From an uncultured Lachnospiraceae bacterium (GTDB lineage Bacteria > Bacillota > Clostridia > Lachnospirales > Lachnospiraceae): DNA of 47,586 nt. The DNA lies in NCBI GenBank assembly GCA_951800145.1, contig CATOJE010000025.1:1-47586 (forward strand), in the 5' to 3' direction. Positions within the stretch are counted from its first letter, which is position 1, and every line of letters begins with the position of its first letter. Below, in pieces: positions 32,631-41,612 of this stretch. The notes beneath the pieces were generated by a model. That model was not told where the DNA came from and made no database searches. It saw nothing but the letters and a program-made list of their open reading frames with translations. The position numbers and the translations under genes are program-made.

Positions 32631-33740
32631 ATGAAGGATTATTGTGAGAAGAAGATGGAGGCAGCGGCGGCCTTTGACTTAAGGGGCCAGATCCGCTCCT
32701 GTGAACGGTACGGAAGCGGCCACATCAATGACACCTTTTTGCTGGTGTGCGGGGAGGAGGGGGAGGATCGCCGTTATATTTTGCAGCGGATGAACCACCA
32801 GGTGTTCCGGGATATTCCGGGGCTGATGCAGAATATTAAAGGGGTCACCACCTTTCTCCGCCATCAGATCCAAAAGGATCAGGGGGAGCCGGATCGGGAG
32901 ACGCTGAATCTGGTTCCCACCCGGGAAGGGAAGGATTATTATCAGGACAGCTCAGGGAACTTCTGGCGGATGTATCTATTTATCGAGGGAGCATCCTGCT
33001 ATAACCTGGTGGAAAAGCCGGAGGATTTTTACCAGAGCGGGAAGGCCTTTGGGCGGTTTCAACGGCTTCTGGCGGACTTCCCGGCAAGGGAGCTGACGGA
33101 GACCATCCCGGATTTTCATAATACCCCGGTTCGGTTTCAGACCTTTTTAAAGGCGGTTGAGAAGGATACCGCAGGGCTGGCTTCCGGGGTGGGGGAGGAA
33201 ATCCGTTTTATAAAGGAGCGGGAGCAGGAGATGGGCCTGGCGCTGAAGCTGCAAAGGGAGGGAAGGCTCCCTCTGCGGGTAAGCCATAATGATACCAAGT
33301 TAAATAATATCATGATTGATGACATGACCGGGGAAGCGCTCTGCATCATCGATCTGGATACGATTATGCCTGGATTCTCCATCTTTGATTATGGGGACTC
33401 CATCCGCTTCGGGGCCAATACAGCGGCGGAGGATGAGCCGGATTTATCTAAGGTTTCCTTATCCCTCCCCCTGTTCGAGGTTTATACCAAGGGATTCCTG
33501 GAGGGCAGCGGCGGCCGGCTGACCCCTGCGGAGATTTCCCTTCTTCCCTACGGGGCGAAGATGATGACCTTAGAGTGCGGGATGCGCTTTTTGACCGATT
33601 ATCTTCAGGGGGATGTGTATTTCCATATCAGCCGCCCGGGCCATAACCTGGACCGGTGCCGCACCCAGCTGGCATTGGTTGCGGATATGGAAAGGAAATG
33701 GGAGGCCATGGAAGGGATCCTAAAGCAGTATGCCGGTTAG
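32631..33740 (+). CDS. nahK: N-acetylhexosamine 1-kinase NahK
   Basis: It phosphorylates GalNAc/GlcNAc at C1 after GH112 phosphorolysis of galacto-N-biose/lacto-N-biose. The 369-residue protein has the choline-kinase/APH fold with family landmarks AAAFDLRGQIRSCERYGSGHINDTFLL, YILQRMNHQVFRDIPGLMQNI, the catalytic VSHNDTKLNNIMID and the metal site CIIDLDTIMPG. I chose ATG 32631, 8 bp after GGGAGGGAGG; a longer frame would run through the promoter. It lies near the GH112 phosphorylase but is separated by the opposite-strand araC gene, with stop codons touching. Confidence 0.9.
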   Translation: MKDYCEKKMEAAAAFDLRGQIRSCERYGSGHINDTFLLVCGEEGEDRRYILQRMNHQVFRDIPGLMQNIKGVTTFLRHQIQKDQGEPDRETLNLVPTREGKDYYQDSSGNFWRMYLFIEGASCYNLVEKPEDFYQSGKAFGRFQRLLADFPARELTETIPDFHNTPVRFQTFLKAVEKDTAGLASGVGEEIRFIKEREQEMGLALKLQREGRLPLRVSHNDTKLNNIMIDDMTGEALCIIDLDTIMPGFSIFDYGDSIRFGANTAAEDEPDLSKVSLSLPLFEVYTKGFLEGSGGRLTPAEISLLPYGAKMMTLECGMRFLTDYLQGDVYFHISRPGHNLDRCRTQLALVADMERKWEAMEGILKQYAG

Positions 33741-34646
33741 CTAGTGATCTTTATCCGACAGGCTACGGATGGAGGAGGCGTATTCCGAGGGGGTCATGTG
33801 GGTGATCTTCTTAAACTGCCTTGAAAAATAGTGGATGGAGGTGTAGCCCAGGCGGTCGGAGATCTGGGTAAAGTTCAGCTGGTTATCTCGGATCATCTGC
33901 TTGGCTGTGTCGATTTTCATCAGGGTGAAAAATTCTATCACACCGCAGCCATGGGCTTCCTGAAACAGCTTCTGGAGCTGAGAGCGGCTTACCAGCGTGC
34001 TCCGGCAGAGGACTTCGATGGTCAGCTGCTGGTTAATGTGCTCCTCCATGTACCGGATGACCCGGTTGTAGGCCTCGCTGGGATGGCCCAGGCGGGGGCG
34101 GCCGGTGATCTGCGTCGGAACTGGAAGGGGATTGGCAAAGTAGCGGCGGTAGAGGTGGATCAGCAGCTCCTCCAGGTAGCTTCGGATCAGCTGCTCTGCG
34201 CCGAAGACCGGGGAGCCCAGGCTTCGGATTAATTCCTCCTGGTAAGGATTATCCAGGCGTCCCGAGAAGGCATGGCGGGCTTCGATGATGATCTGGGCCA
34301 GCAGGGCGCTCTCGGTATCCTGAACCGTAAGGATTTTGCGCTTAAAGTGCTCCATGCAGGGGGAATGGCAGTCAAATGCGATGACCACCAGGCTTGGAGC
34401 GCTTTTTCCATTGGCCAGTACATTATGAAATTCATTGGGCTGGTGGAAGATGATGCTGCCCCGCTTCAGGGTGTGCTGGCAGTCGCCGGCCATTACATTG
34501 ACCTCGCCCTTATCCACACAGAGCAGCTCCCAGAAATCATGGCGTTCTCCGGAAAAGGAGAAATTGCTCATATAGTCAAAGTAATGGATGGAGATAACAC
34601 TTTGGACGGCGATGCTGGTCTGGAGCAGTGTACGTTTGTATGCCAT
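33741..34646 (-). CDS. AraC-family regulator of the LNB/GNB module
   Basis: The 301-residue protein starts at MAYKRTLLQ, preceded on its strand by GGAGG. The N-terminal half is a cupin-like sensor (HDFWELLCVDKGEVNVMAGDCQHTLKRGSIIFHQPNEFHNV). The C-terminal ~100 residues hold two HTHs (LTIEVLCRSTLVSRSQLQKLFQEAHG and FTQISDRLGYTSIHYFSRQFKKITHMTPSEY). It is divergent from lnpA (126 bp apart) and convergent with nahK, with no base between the two stop codons. It probably activates nahK, lnpA and the transporter in response to the disaccharide or an amino sugar. Confidence 0.9.
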   Translation of the reverse strand: MAYKRTLLQTSIAVQSVISIHYFDYMSNFSFSGERHDFWELLCVDKGEVNVMAGDCQHTLKRGSIIFHQPNEFHNVLANGKSAPSLVVIAFDCHSPCMEHFKRKILTVQDTESALLAQIIIEARHAFSGRLDNPYQEELIRSLGSPVFGAEQLIRSYLEELLIHLYRRYFANPLPVPTQITGRPRLGHPSEAYNRVIRYMEEHINQQLTIEVLCRSTLVSRSQLQKLFQEAHGCGVIEFFTLMKIDTAKQMIRDNQLNFTQISDRLGYTSIHYFSRQFKKITHMTPSEYASSIRSLSDKDH

Positions 34647-34772
34647 GGCGGCCTCCTTACAGGGATGTTTTTGGGCGCAGCGCAGCGATTGCCAGGTACA
34701 GCCCGGCAGCAGCGGCTGCAACAAAACAAGTTTACCACAAATGAATCAGGAAAGAAAGGGAAGATTTTACAA

Positions 34773-36956
34773 ATGTCAAAGACAAAGGGAAGAGTGACCC
34801 TTCCCAGTGAAGGGGGATTTTTAGAGGAAACCAGGGAGATGATGGAGCGGTGGGGGGCAGACGCACTGCGGGACAGCGATGGGACGAAGCTTCCGGAGGA
34901 AATCAAGGCATTGGATGCTAAGATTTATACCACATACTTTGTGGCGAGAGGACATAATGAATTTGCCAGGGAGCATATGGAGGAGTGCCAGCAGCTGTAT
35001 CTGATGAGCCGGAGGGTAACCGCTGTGGAGAGGCTGGCGGAGGTTCCCTTTATGGAAGGGTATTTTTCCCAGCAGGTAGAGCCGGATTACTGCCATGATC
35101 CGAAGCAGTGGTGGGAGGTGATGGATCGGACCTTGAATCAGGTGGTTCCCCCGGAGCAATGGGAGGCGGATCCGGAGCGGAATGTGGTTCGCATCCAGGG
35201 GGCGGAGCCTTTCCACGAGTATACGGTGTCCTTCCTGGCCTATGCCCTGTGGGATCCCACCCAGATGTATAATCACATCACCAATCAATGGGGAGATAAG
35301 CCGCACGAGATTCCCTTTGACGTGCGCCAGCCCTGCTCCGGACAGTTTGCAAAGGATTACCTGCTGCAGTGGCTGAGGGAAAATCCACGCACAGATGTGG
35401 TGCGGTTTACCACCTTTTTCTATCATTTTACCCTGGTATTTAATGATCAGGCAAGGGAAAAGTTTGTGGACTGGTTTGGCTACGGGGCCACAGTATCGGT
35501 GAAGGCGCTGGAGGAGTTTGAGGAAGAGTACGGCTACCGGCTGCGCCCGGAGGATATCGTGGATAATGGCTACTATAATTCCACCTTCCGGGTGCCCACC
35601 AGGCAGTATCTGGATTATCTTGACTTTATCCAGCGGTTTGTGGCAAGGAAGGCCAGGGAGCTGGTGGAGCTGGTTCATCAGGAGGGCCGGGAGGCCATGA
35701 TGTTTTTGGGGGATAACTGGATAGGCACGGAGCCCTATGGTTCCTATTTTCCGGAAATCGGCCTGGACGCGGTGGTGGGAAGCGTGGGGGGCGGCGCTAC
35801 CCTGCGGCTGATCTCAGATATTCCGGGAGTGAAGTATACGGAAGGACGATTCCTGCCCTATTTCTTTCCAGATACCTTCTACCCTGGGAATAATCCCTGT
35901 CTGGAGGCGGAGGAAAACTGGCTCAGCGCCAGAAGGGCTATGATGCGCAAGCCCCTGGACCGGATCGGCTACGGCGGCTATTTAAGCCTTGCATATCAGT
36001 TTCCGGAGTTCGTCTCCTACATAGAGAAGGTGACAGAGGAATTCCGGGAGCTTTACCAGCGGATCGGCGGGAGCCGGCCATACTGCGGATTAAAGGTGGG
36101 GGTGCTGAACTGCTGGGGAAGGCTTCGGTCCTGGCAGGCCTTTATGGTGGCCCATGCTCTCTGGTATCAGCAGACCTACTCCTACTTCGGGGTGCTGGAG
36201 GCCTTAAGCGGCATGGCGGTGGATGTGGAGTTTTTCAGCTTCCAGGATATCCGGGAGCACGGGATCCCGGAGGGGCTGGATGTGATCATCAATGCAGGCG
36301 CTGCCGGCACAGCCTTCTCCGGCGGGGAGGAATGGCTGGATGAAGGGATCCTTACCCAGATACGCCGTTTTGTCTATGAAGGAGGCGGTTTTGTGGGAGT
36401 CGGGGAGCCCTCGGCCGTTCACTCTGGCGGCCGCTTCTTCCAGCTGGCAGATGTACTTGGGGTGGATAAGGAGCTGGGCTTTAGCCTTTCCACAGACCGG
36501 TATTGGAAGGAGGAGAGGAAGGAGCATTTCTTAAAGGAGGATTGCAGTGGGGAAATCTCCTTTGGGGAGGGGATGAAGGATATCTACGCGCTCTCAGAGG
36601 AGACGGAGATCGCTGTATATTCCCAAGGCTCCGTACTTCTATCCGCCCATCCCTACGGAAGGGGCAGAGGGGTTTATATCGCCGGGCTTCCCTACAGCCA
36701 CGAGAATACCAGGCTTCTCCTCCGAAGCCTGTACTACAGCGCCGGCAGGGAACAGTCCCTAAAGTGCTGGTTTGCCCAAAACCCCTGGTGTGAGATACAC
36801 GCCTATCCGGCCCAGGGGCAATATGCTGTGGTAAATAATTCCGGACAGCCTCAGAGCACCCTGGTTTATGACGGGGAGGGACAGAAAGAGGAGCTCCTTT
36901 TAGAGGGGACTGAGATCTGCTGGAGGGCGATCCGGGGGAAGTGTCAAAACCGGTAG
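34773..36956 (+). CDS. lnpA: GH112 1,3-beta-galactosyl-N-acetylhexosamine phosphorylase
   Basis: It splits galacto-N-biose/lacto-N-biose with phosphate into galactose 1-phosphate and GalNAc/GlcNAc in the cytoplasm. The 727-residue protein begins GRVTLPSEGGFLEET and has the general acid Asp314 in MFLGDNWIGTEPYG, VVGSVGGGATLRLISDIPG, GYGGYLSLAYQFPEF and the C-terminal glutaminase-like and beta domains. GH112 also contains galactosyl-rhamnose phosphorylases, but nahK and a sugar ABC system nearby favour GNB/LNB. I chose ATG 34773; a much longer open frame upstream only runs antisense through araC. The pathway suits mucin or milk-glycan use in the gut. Confidence 0.92.
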   Translation: MSKTKGRVTLPSEGGFLEETREMMERWGADALRDSDGTKLPEEIKALDAKIYTTYFVARGHNEFAREHMEECQQLYLMSRRVTAVERLAEVPFMEGYFSQQVEPDYCHDPKQWWEVMDRTLNQVVPPEQWEADPERNVVRIQGAEPFHEYTVSFLAYALWDPTQMYNHITNQWGDKPHEIPFDVRQPCSGQFAKDYLLQWLRENPRTDVVRFTTFFYHFTLVFNDQAREKFVDWFGYGATVSVKALEEFEEEYGYRLRPEDIVDNGYYNSTFRVPTRQYLDYLDFIQRFVARKARELVELVHQEGREAMMFLGDNWIGTEPYGSYFPEIGLDAVVGSVGGGATLRLISDIPGVKYTEGRFLPYFFPDTFYPGNNPCLEAEENWLSARRAMMRKPLDRIGYGGYLSLAYQFPEFVSYIEKVTEEFRELYQRIGGSRPYCGLKVGVLNCWGRLRSWQAFMVAHALWYQQTYSYFGVLEALSGMAVDVEFFSFQDIREHGIPEGLDVIINAGAAGTAFSGGEEWLDEGILTQIRRFVYEGGGFVGVGEPSAVHSGGRFFQLADVLGVDKELGFSLSTDRYWKEERKEHFLKEDCSGEISFGEGMKDIYALSEETEIAVYSQGSVLLSAHPYGRGRGVYIAGLPYSHENTRLLLRSLYYSAGREQSLKCWFAQNPWCEIHAYPAQGQYAVVNNSGQPQSTLVYDGEGQKEELLLEGTEICWRAIRGKCQNR

Positions 36957-37065
36957 GAGAGTATAGAGAATGGAAATGTAAAAATGACTGAAAAATAGAA
37001 AGGACAGAAATATTAATTGTAATAAACCACAATGAAAAGCCGAAAATATAAATATAATGGTAGAT

Positions 37066-37100
37066 TGTGCAAATATTTTTCTGTGCATTTTTACTATACT
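37066..37100 (+). promoter_or_regulatory. Transporter promoter with TGTGCA direct repeats
   Basis: TATACT (37095-37100) with no good -35. Instead TGTGCAAATATTT (37066) and TGTGCATTTTTA (37082) occupy the region, matching the nahK-promoter motif. A weak -35 plus shared direct repeats suggests an AraC-activated promoter. Confidence 0.55.
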
Positions 37101-37174
37101 AGGACTATGAGAGCAGGGGCGGGAATTACGCTTCTGCAGTGATTCTCAGAGTGAAAAAGGAGGAGGAATTGTTT

Positions 37175-38524
37175 ATGAAGAAAAAAGTGATGGCGATTGC
37201 TTTGGCATCGGTGATGGCAGCATCTCTGGCGGCCTGCGGCGGAGGAGGCGGCGGCAGTACCACCACTGCAGCGGCGGCTCCGGCAGAGACCAAGGCGGAG
37301 ACCACCGCCGCCCCGGCAGCGGACAGCAAAGTGGATTCCGGCGAAGCGGCGCCCTCCGGTGAAGGCGGCAGCCTGGTTTACTGGTCCATGTGGGAGGCCA
37401 CAGAGCCTCAGGGACAGGCGATCCAGGAAGCGGTGGATCAGTTTACGGCGGACACAGGCATTGCAGTGGATCTTCAGTTTAAGGGACGTACCGGCATCCG
37501 CGAGGGCTTACAGCCGGCACTGGACGCAGGGACGAATATCGACCTGTTTGACGAGGACATTGACCGTGTGAATACCACCTGGGGACAGTATCTGATGGAT
37601 TTAGAGGAGCTGGCTAAGGCAGAGGATTACGAGGCGACAGCCAATGCCGGCCTGATGGCAGCCTGCCGTGAGGTGGGAGGGGGAACCTTAAAGTCCATTC
37701 CCTACCAGCCGAATGTATTTGCCTTCTTCTATAATCAGGCGATTTTCGATGAGGCGGGCATTACCGAGGCTCCCAAGACCTGGGCAGAGCTGGATGCAGC
37801 CTGCGCGAAGATCAAGGAAGCCGGCTACACCCCCATTACCTGTGACGACGCGTACATTGTCTGCATGTTCGGATATCACATGTGCAGACTGGTAGGCGAG
37901 CCCAAGACAGAAGAGATCGTAAAGGGCGGCCTGTGGGATGAGGCAGCGGTTATGACCACAGCAGAGGCTTACGCGGACTTTGCGGCAAAGGGCTATTTCT
38001 CTGACACCATTGCTTCGAATGTATGGCCGGCTGGCCAGAATCAGGAGCTGGCTATGGGAACCGCCGCTATGTACTTAAATGGTTCCTGGCTGCCCAATGA
38101 GGTAAAGGATATGGCAGGAGATGACTTTGTATGGGGATGCTTCAGCTATCCGGAGGTAGAGGGCGGCACGGACGGAACCGACGCAGCTAACTATGGCGCA
38201 CAGGTTCTGGCGATTAATAAGGATTCCAAGAATGCAGAGAACGCATTTAAGTTAATCTGCTACATCACCAAGGGTGAATTTGACAAGAGACTGTCTGAGC
38301 TTTCCATCGGTATCCCGGCAGACTCTACGAATTCTGAGTGGCCGGAGCTGATCGCCTGCGTGAAGCCGGTGATGGACAGCATGAATACCCGCTATCCGTG
38401 GGCGGCAGGGGCAGAGGCGAACGCAGACATGACCCCGATCATTAAAGAGAACTTCTTAAGTCTCTGCGGCGGCAGCATCGATGCTCAGGGATTTGTGGAT
38501 GCATTAAAGAAAGCAGGAAATTAA
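37175..38524 (+). CDS. Sugar ABC transporter substrate-binding lipoprotein
   Basis: I chose ATG 37175 (MKKKVMAIALASVMA), 9 bp after GGAGGA. The lipobox LAAC puts the lipidated cysteine near residue 21, followed by a Thr/Ala-rich linker. The rest is a group 1 binding-protein fold of carbohydrate uptake type 1 systems (LVYWSMWEATEPQGQAIQEAVDQF, IPYQPNVFAFFYNQAIFDEAGI, MGTAAMYLNGSWLPNEV). By context it binds galacto-N-biose/lacto-N-biose-type sugars. No ATPase gene is present; such systems normally share an MsmX-type ATPase encoded elsewhere. A perfect terminator hairpin follows. Confidence 0.9.
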   Translation: MKKKVMAIALASVMAASLAACGGGGGGSTTTAAAAPAETKAETTAAPAADSKVDSGEAAPSGEGGSLVYWSMWEATEPQGQAIQEAVDQFTADTGIAVDLQFKGRTGIREGLQPALDAGTNIDLFDEDIDRVNTTWGQYLMDLEELAKAEDYEATANAGLMAACREVGGGTLKSIPYQPNVFAFFYNQAIFDEAGITEAPKTWAELDAACAKIKEAGYTPITCDDAYIVCMFGYHMCRLVGEPKTEEIVKGGLWDEAAVMTTAEAYADFAAKGYFSDTIASNVWPAGQNQELAMGTAAMYLNGSWLPNEVKDMAGDDFVWGCFSYPEVEGGTDGTDAANYGAQVLAINKDSKNAENAFKLICYITKGEFDKRLSELSIGIPADSTNSEWPELIACVKPVMDSMNTRYPWAAGAEANADMTPIIKENFLSLCGGSIDAQGFVDALKKAGN

Positions 38525-38530
38525 AACTTC

Positions 38531-38564
38531 AGATGGCGGCAGTCTTGGCTGCCGCCATCTTTTA
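38531..38564 (+). terminator. Intra-operon terminator after the binding-protein gene
   Basis: AGATGGCGGCAG, loop TCTTGG, CTGCCGCCATCT, then TTTAT. The 12-bp perfect stem probably lets the binding protein be made in excess over the permeases. Confidence 0.85.
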
Positions 38565-38606
38565 TGCCAAACATTCCCTTTGGATTCAGGAAAGGAGGGA
38601 AGCGGA

Positions 38607-39512
38607 ATGAAACGAAATAAAGGCATGATTATAGCATTTCTGGCGCCGGCAGTGAGTATCTTCGCCATTGTTTTCCTTTATCCCATCATCCGTACCATTA
38701 TTATGAGCTTTTTTAAGATTGACGGGATCACGGATCCGGTGTCTAAGTGGCAGTTTACCGGATTGGCGAATTTTATCAAGCTTGCTAATACCAGCTTGTT
38801 CCGCACATCTATGTGGAACTTATTCCGCATCTGGCTCATAGGCGGTGTGATCGTCATGTCGCTGGCCTTGCTGTTTGCGGTGATTATCACCAGCGGGATT
38901 CGCCTCAAAAGCTTTTTCCGCGCAGTGATCTATCTTCCGAATATCGTCAGTGCAGTGGCTCTGGCCACCATGTGGCTGCAGTATGTTTACAGCCCGAAAT
39001 TCGGCCTGCTGAAGACGGTGTTTTCCAAGCTGGGGCTCACTGCCCTGTCCAAGGTTCAGTGGCTGGACAATGACCATAAGTTTATGGCCCTTCTCTTAGC
39101 CTACTGCTTCGGCATGGTAGGCTACCACATGCTGATTTTCGCCAGCGGCATCGAGCGGATCAGCTCGGACTACTTTGAAGCGGCTACCTTAGACGGAGCC
39201 GATAAGCTGAATCAGTTCCGCTACATTACTATGCCCCTGTTAAAGGGCGTGTTCCGGACGAATATTACCATGTGGAGCGTGACCAGCGTAGGCTTCTTCG
39301 TGTGGTCTCAGCTGTTTTCCACGGTTACGGCGGATACCCAGACCATCACACCCATGGTTTATATGTATATGCAGATCTTTGGCGCGGGGAACAGCGTGAC
39401 TGAGCGGAACTCCGGACTGGGGGCGGCCATCGGCGTACTTCTCAGCGTCTGTGTGGTTGCCATCTTCTGGCTGTGTAATCATCTCCTGAGGGATGATGAT
39501 CTGGAATTTTAA
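38607..39512 (+). CDS. Sugar ABC transporter permease 1 (MalF-like)
   Basis: A 301-residue membrane protein with six predicted helices and the EAA coupling loop EAATLDGADKLNQFRYITMPLLKG near residue 198, which contacts the ATPase. I chose ATG 38607 after GGAGGGA; an in-frame GTG/TTG-type extension to 38580 has no clear ribosome site. It pairs with the next gene to form the channel. Confidence 0.93.
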   Translation: MKRNKGMIIAFLAPAVSIFAIVFLYPIIRTIIMSFFKIDGITDPVSKWQFTGLANFIKLANTSLFRTSMWNLFRIWLIGGVIVMSLALLFAVIITSGIRLKSFFRAVIYLPNIVSAVALATMWLQYVYSPKFGLLKTVFSKLGLTALSKVQWLDNDHKFMALLLAYCFGMVGYHMLIFASGIERISSDYFEAATLDGADKLNQFRYITMPLLKGVFRTNITMWSVTSVGFFVWSQLFSTVTADTQTITPMVYMYMQIFGAGNSVTERNSGLGAAIGVLLSVCVVAIFWLCNHLLRDDDLEF

Positions 39513-39527
39513 AGGAGGGAGAAGGCT

Positions 39528-40403
39528 ATGGCAAGAGAAAAAAAGTACCGTGAAGCGGTAAACTGGAAAAAAGAGCTGCGGCTGTTCCCGGGATATTTGA
39601 TTTTATTGATCTGGATTTCCTTTACCTTTGTGCTGCTGGGGTGGGTTCTCCTGGCCAGCTTTTCCACCACAAAGGAGATCTTTTCCAATAAGCTTCTGGC
39701 CTCCGGGCTCCATTTTGAGAACTATGTGAAGGCGTGGATTAATTCCGATGTGGCAGGGATTTTCCGGAATTCCCTGGTGTACTCCATCATCGCCTGTTCC
39801 CTGCTGATCGTGATCTGCGCCCCGGCAGCTTACGTTCTGTCCCGGTTTATATTCCCTGGGAATAAGCTGATTCAGACCGGCTTTGTGTCTGCTATGGGAG
39901 TTCCGGTGGTTATGATAGTACTTCCCCTGTTTGGAATCGTGGCTAATCTGGGAATATTAAATCATGTCCTCAGCAATGGGATGCTTCTGATCTTCTTATA
40001 TATCGGGATCAATATCCCCTACACAACCATCTTCCTCATGACCTTTTTCGGAAATCTGTCCCGGGCCTTTGAGGAGGCGGCGGCTATCGACGGGTGTCCT
40101 CCCACCAAGACCTTCTGGCTGATCATGCTGCCTATGGCCCAGCCGGGGATTATCACAGTGACCATCTTCAATTTTATCAATATCTGGAATGAATACTTTA
40201 TCTCCCTGATATTCGCGAATTCCGACCAGCTCAGGCCCATCGCAGTCGGCCTGTACTCCATGATTAATTCCATGAAGTACACAGGAGACTGGGCCGGCAT
40301 GTTTGCAGCCGTGGTCATCGTATTCCTTCCTACCTTTATTCTCTACATCTTCCTGTCAGAGAAGATCATAGCCGGTGTAACCGGAGGAGGGGTAAAGGGA
40401 TAA
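39528..40403 (+). CDS. Sugar ABC transporter permease 2 (MalG-like)
   Basis: A 291-residue membrane protein with six helices and the EAA loop EEAAAIDGCPPTKTFWLIMLPMAQPG near residue 182, then FNFINIWNEYFISLIF typical of the MalG side. The start follows AAAGGAGGGAGAAGGCT, 15 bp after permease 1. It ends the sugar operon. Confidence 0.93.
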   Translation: MAREKKYREAVNWKKELRLFPGYLILLIWISFTFVLLGWVLLASFSTTKEIFSNKLLASGLHFENYVKAWINSDVAGIFRNSLVYSIIACSLLIVICAPAAYVLSRFIFPGNKLIQTGFVSAMGVPVVMIVLPLFGIVANLGILNHVLSNGMLLIFLYIGINIPYTTIFLMTFFGNLSRAFEEAAAIDGCPPTKTFWLIMLPMAQPGIITVTIFNFINIWNEYFISLIFANSDQLRPIAVGLYSMINSMKYTGDWAGMFAAVVIVFLPTFILYIFLSEKIIAGVTGGGVKG

Positions 40404-40413
40404 ACGCGAAGTA

Positions 40414-40470
40414 AAAATTAAGAAAAATCTTCCAAAAACTCTTGTTACGGGCGGAAATTTGTGATACAAT
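40414..40470 (+). promoter_or_regulatory. codY promoter with a possible CodY box
   Basis: TTGTTA (40442-40447), a 17-bp spacer, TACAAT (40465-40470). AAAATTAAGAAAAAT (40414-40428) matches the CodY box consensus AATTTTCWGAAAATT with four mismatches and could mediate autoregulation. The box is weak evidence. Confidence 0.55.
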
Positions 40471-40528
40471 TTAGCCAGAATGCAGGATTGTTTCAAAGGT
40501 GTCCGAAAGTGGTCAGGAGGATTTGGAT

Positions 40529-41308
40529 ATGAGTGTACAGTTACTTGATAAAACCAGGAAAATTAATAAATTATTGCATAATAATAATTCGCACAAGGTA
40601 GTGTTTAATGACATCTGCAGAGTGCTTAGCGAGATATTACTATCGAATATTCTTGTGATTAGTAAGAAGGGCAAGGTGCTGGGAGTCAGTATCTGGCCGG
40701 GAGTGGATGAGATTGAAGAGCTGATCGACGATAAAGTGGGCGGCCATGTGGACAAGATGTTAAACGAGCGTCTGCTCAGCGTTTTGTCCACCAAGGAGAA
40801 TGTGAATCTGGCGACCCTTGGCTTTGCAGAAGAGAATGTAAAGAAGTATCAGGCGATTATCACCCCCATTGACATCGCCGGGGAGCGCCTGGGAACCTTG
40901 TTCATTTATAAATGCGATTTCCAGTATGATATTGACGACATCATATTAAGCGAGTACGGAACCACGGTGGTGGGCCTGGAGATGATGCGCTCGGTGAATG
41001 AAGAGAATGCGGAGGAGAGCAGAAAGATCCAGATCGTAAAGTCTGCTATCAGTACCCTGTCCTTTTCCGAGCTGGAGGCGATCACCCATATCTTCGAGGA
41101 GCTGGATGGCAATGAAGGGATCCTGGTGGCCAGCAAGATCGCGGATCGCGTGGGCATCACCCGCTCCGTCATTGTAAATGCTCTGCGGAAGTTTGAGAGC
41201 GCAGGCGTCATCGAATCCCGCTCCTCCGGTATGAAGGGCACCTATATTAAGGTGATAAACGACGTTGTGTTTGATGAGCTGAAGAGCATCAAGGCAAATG
41301 GAAAGTAG
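40529..41308 (+). CDS. codY: GTP/branched-chain-amino-acid sensing global repressor CodY
   Basis: ATG 40529 (MSVQLLDKTRKINKLL) has CAGGAGG 8 bp upstream and gives 259 residues, the family length. The N-terminal GAF domain binds branched-chain amino acids. The C-terminal winged helix carries the diagnostic ASKIADRVGITRSVIVNALRKFESAGVIESRSSGMKGTYIKV. CodY represses nutrient-scavenging and metabolic genes during rapid growth. Its terminator overlaps the rpsB promoter. Confidence 0.96.
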   Translation: MSVQLLDKTRKINKLLHNNNSHKVVFNDICRVLSEILLSNILVISKKGKVLGVSIWPGVDEIEELIDDKVGGHVDKMLNERLLSVLSTKENVNLATLGFAEENVKKYQAIITPIDIAGERLGTLFIYKCDFQYDIDDIILSEYGTTVVGLEMMRSVNEENAEESRKIQIVKSAISTLSFSELEAITHIFEELDGNEGILVASKIADRVGITRSVIVNALRKFESAGVIESRSSGMKGTYIKVINDVVFDELKSIKANGK

Positions 41309-41354
41309 AAGGACGCCCCGCCTGAACTGTTACTTGAATTTTTCGAAATAATGT

Positions 41355-41381
41355 AAAAAGCCGCTTGTCAAGCGGCTTTTT
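41355..41381 (+). terminator. codY terminator
   Basis: AAAAAGCCGCTTG, loop T, CAAGCGGCTTTTT: a perfect inverted repeat. The -35 hexamer of the rpsB promoter (TTGTCA 41365-41370) lies at the centre of this hairpin. Confidence 0.92.
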
Positions 41382-41393
41382 CTGTGATATACT
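41365..41393 (+). promoter_or_regulatory. rpsB-tsf promoter nested in the codY terminator
   Basis: TTGTCA (41365-41370), a 17-bp spacer, TATACT (41388-41393). It is followed by a ~215-nt leader before rpsB. Confidence 0.75.
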
Positions 41394-41612
41394 GCTAAAG
41401 TTGGCAAAAGTAAACACGTCGGCGGATTCCCTGGGCAGGTGCCAGGCAGAGGAGCGGCAGGATTTGGCTCTGAGCATAACGCAGGATTCTGCGAATTAAC
41501 AGAGAACAGAGACCGGGGTCAGGCGGTTCCTGTCGGGTCGTCCGGGAAGCATGAGAAGCAGACGGAAGAAAAGCCCCCGCAAGGGGAGCAAAAACCAAAT
41601 GGAGGAAAAGAC
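41394..41612 (+). other. Long rpsB 5' leader
   Basis: About 215 nt of non-coding leader with several GC-rich complementary stretches (for example AGCCCCCGCAAGGGGAGC at 41572-41589). rpsB leaders often carry an S2-binding autoregulatory structure; I cannot match a specific known motif here. A longer open frame from 41439 exists but its translation is not S2-like. Confidence 0.45.

Noticed and set aside
34272..34772. N-terminal extension of the GH112 phosphorylase
   Set aside because: The extension reads antisense through araC and is not phosphorylase-like; the conserved GRVTLPSEGGF start fits ATG 34773.
41439..41612. N-terminal extension of ribosomal protein S2
   Set aside because: The sequence is unlike S2 and lies in the leader; ATG 41613 has the correct ribosome site and family start.
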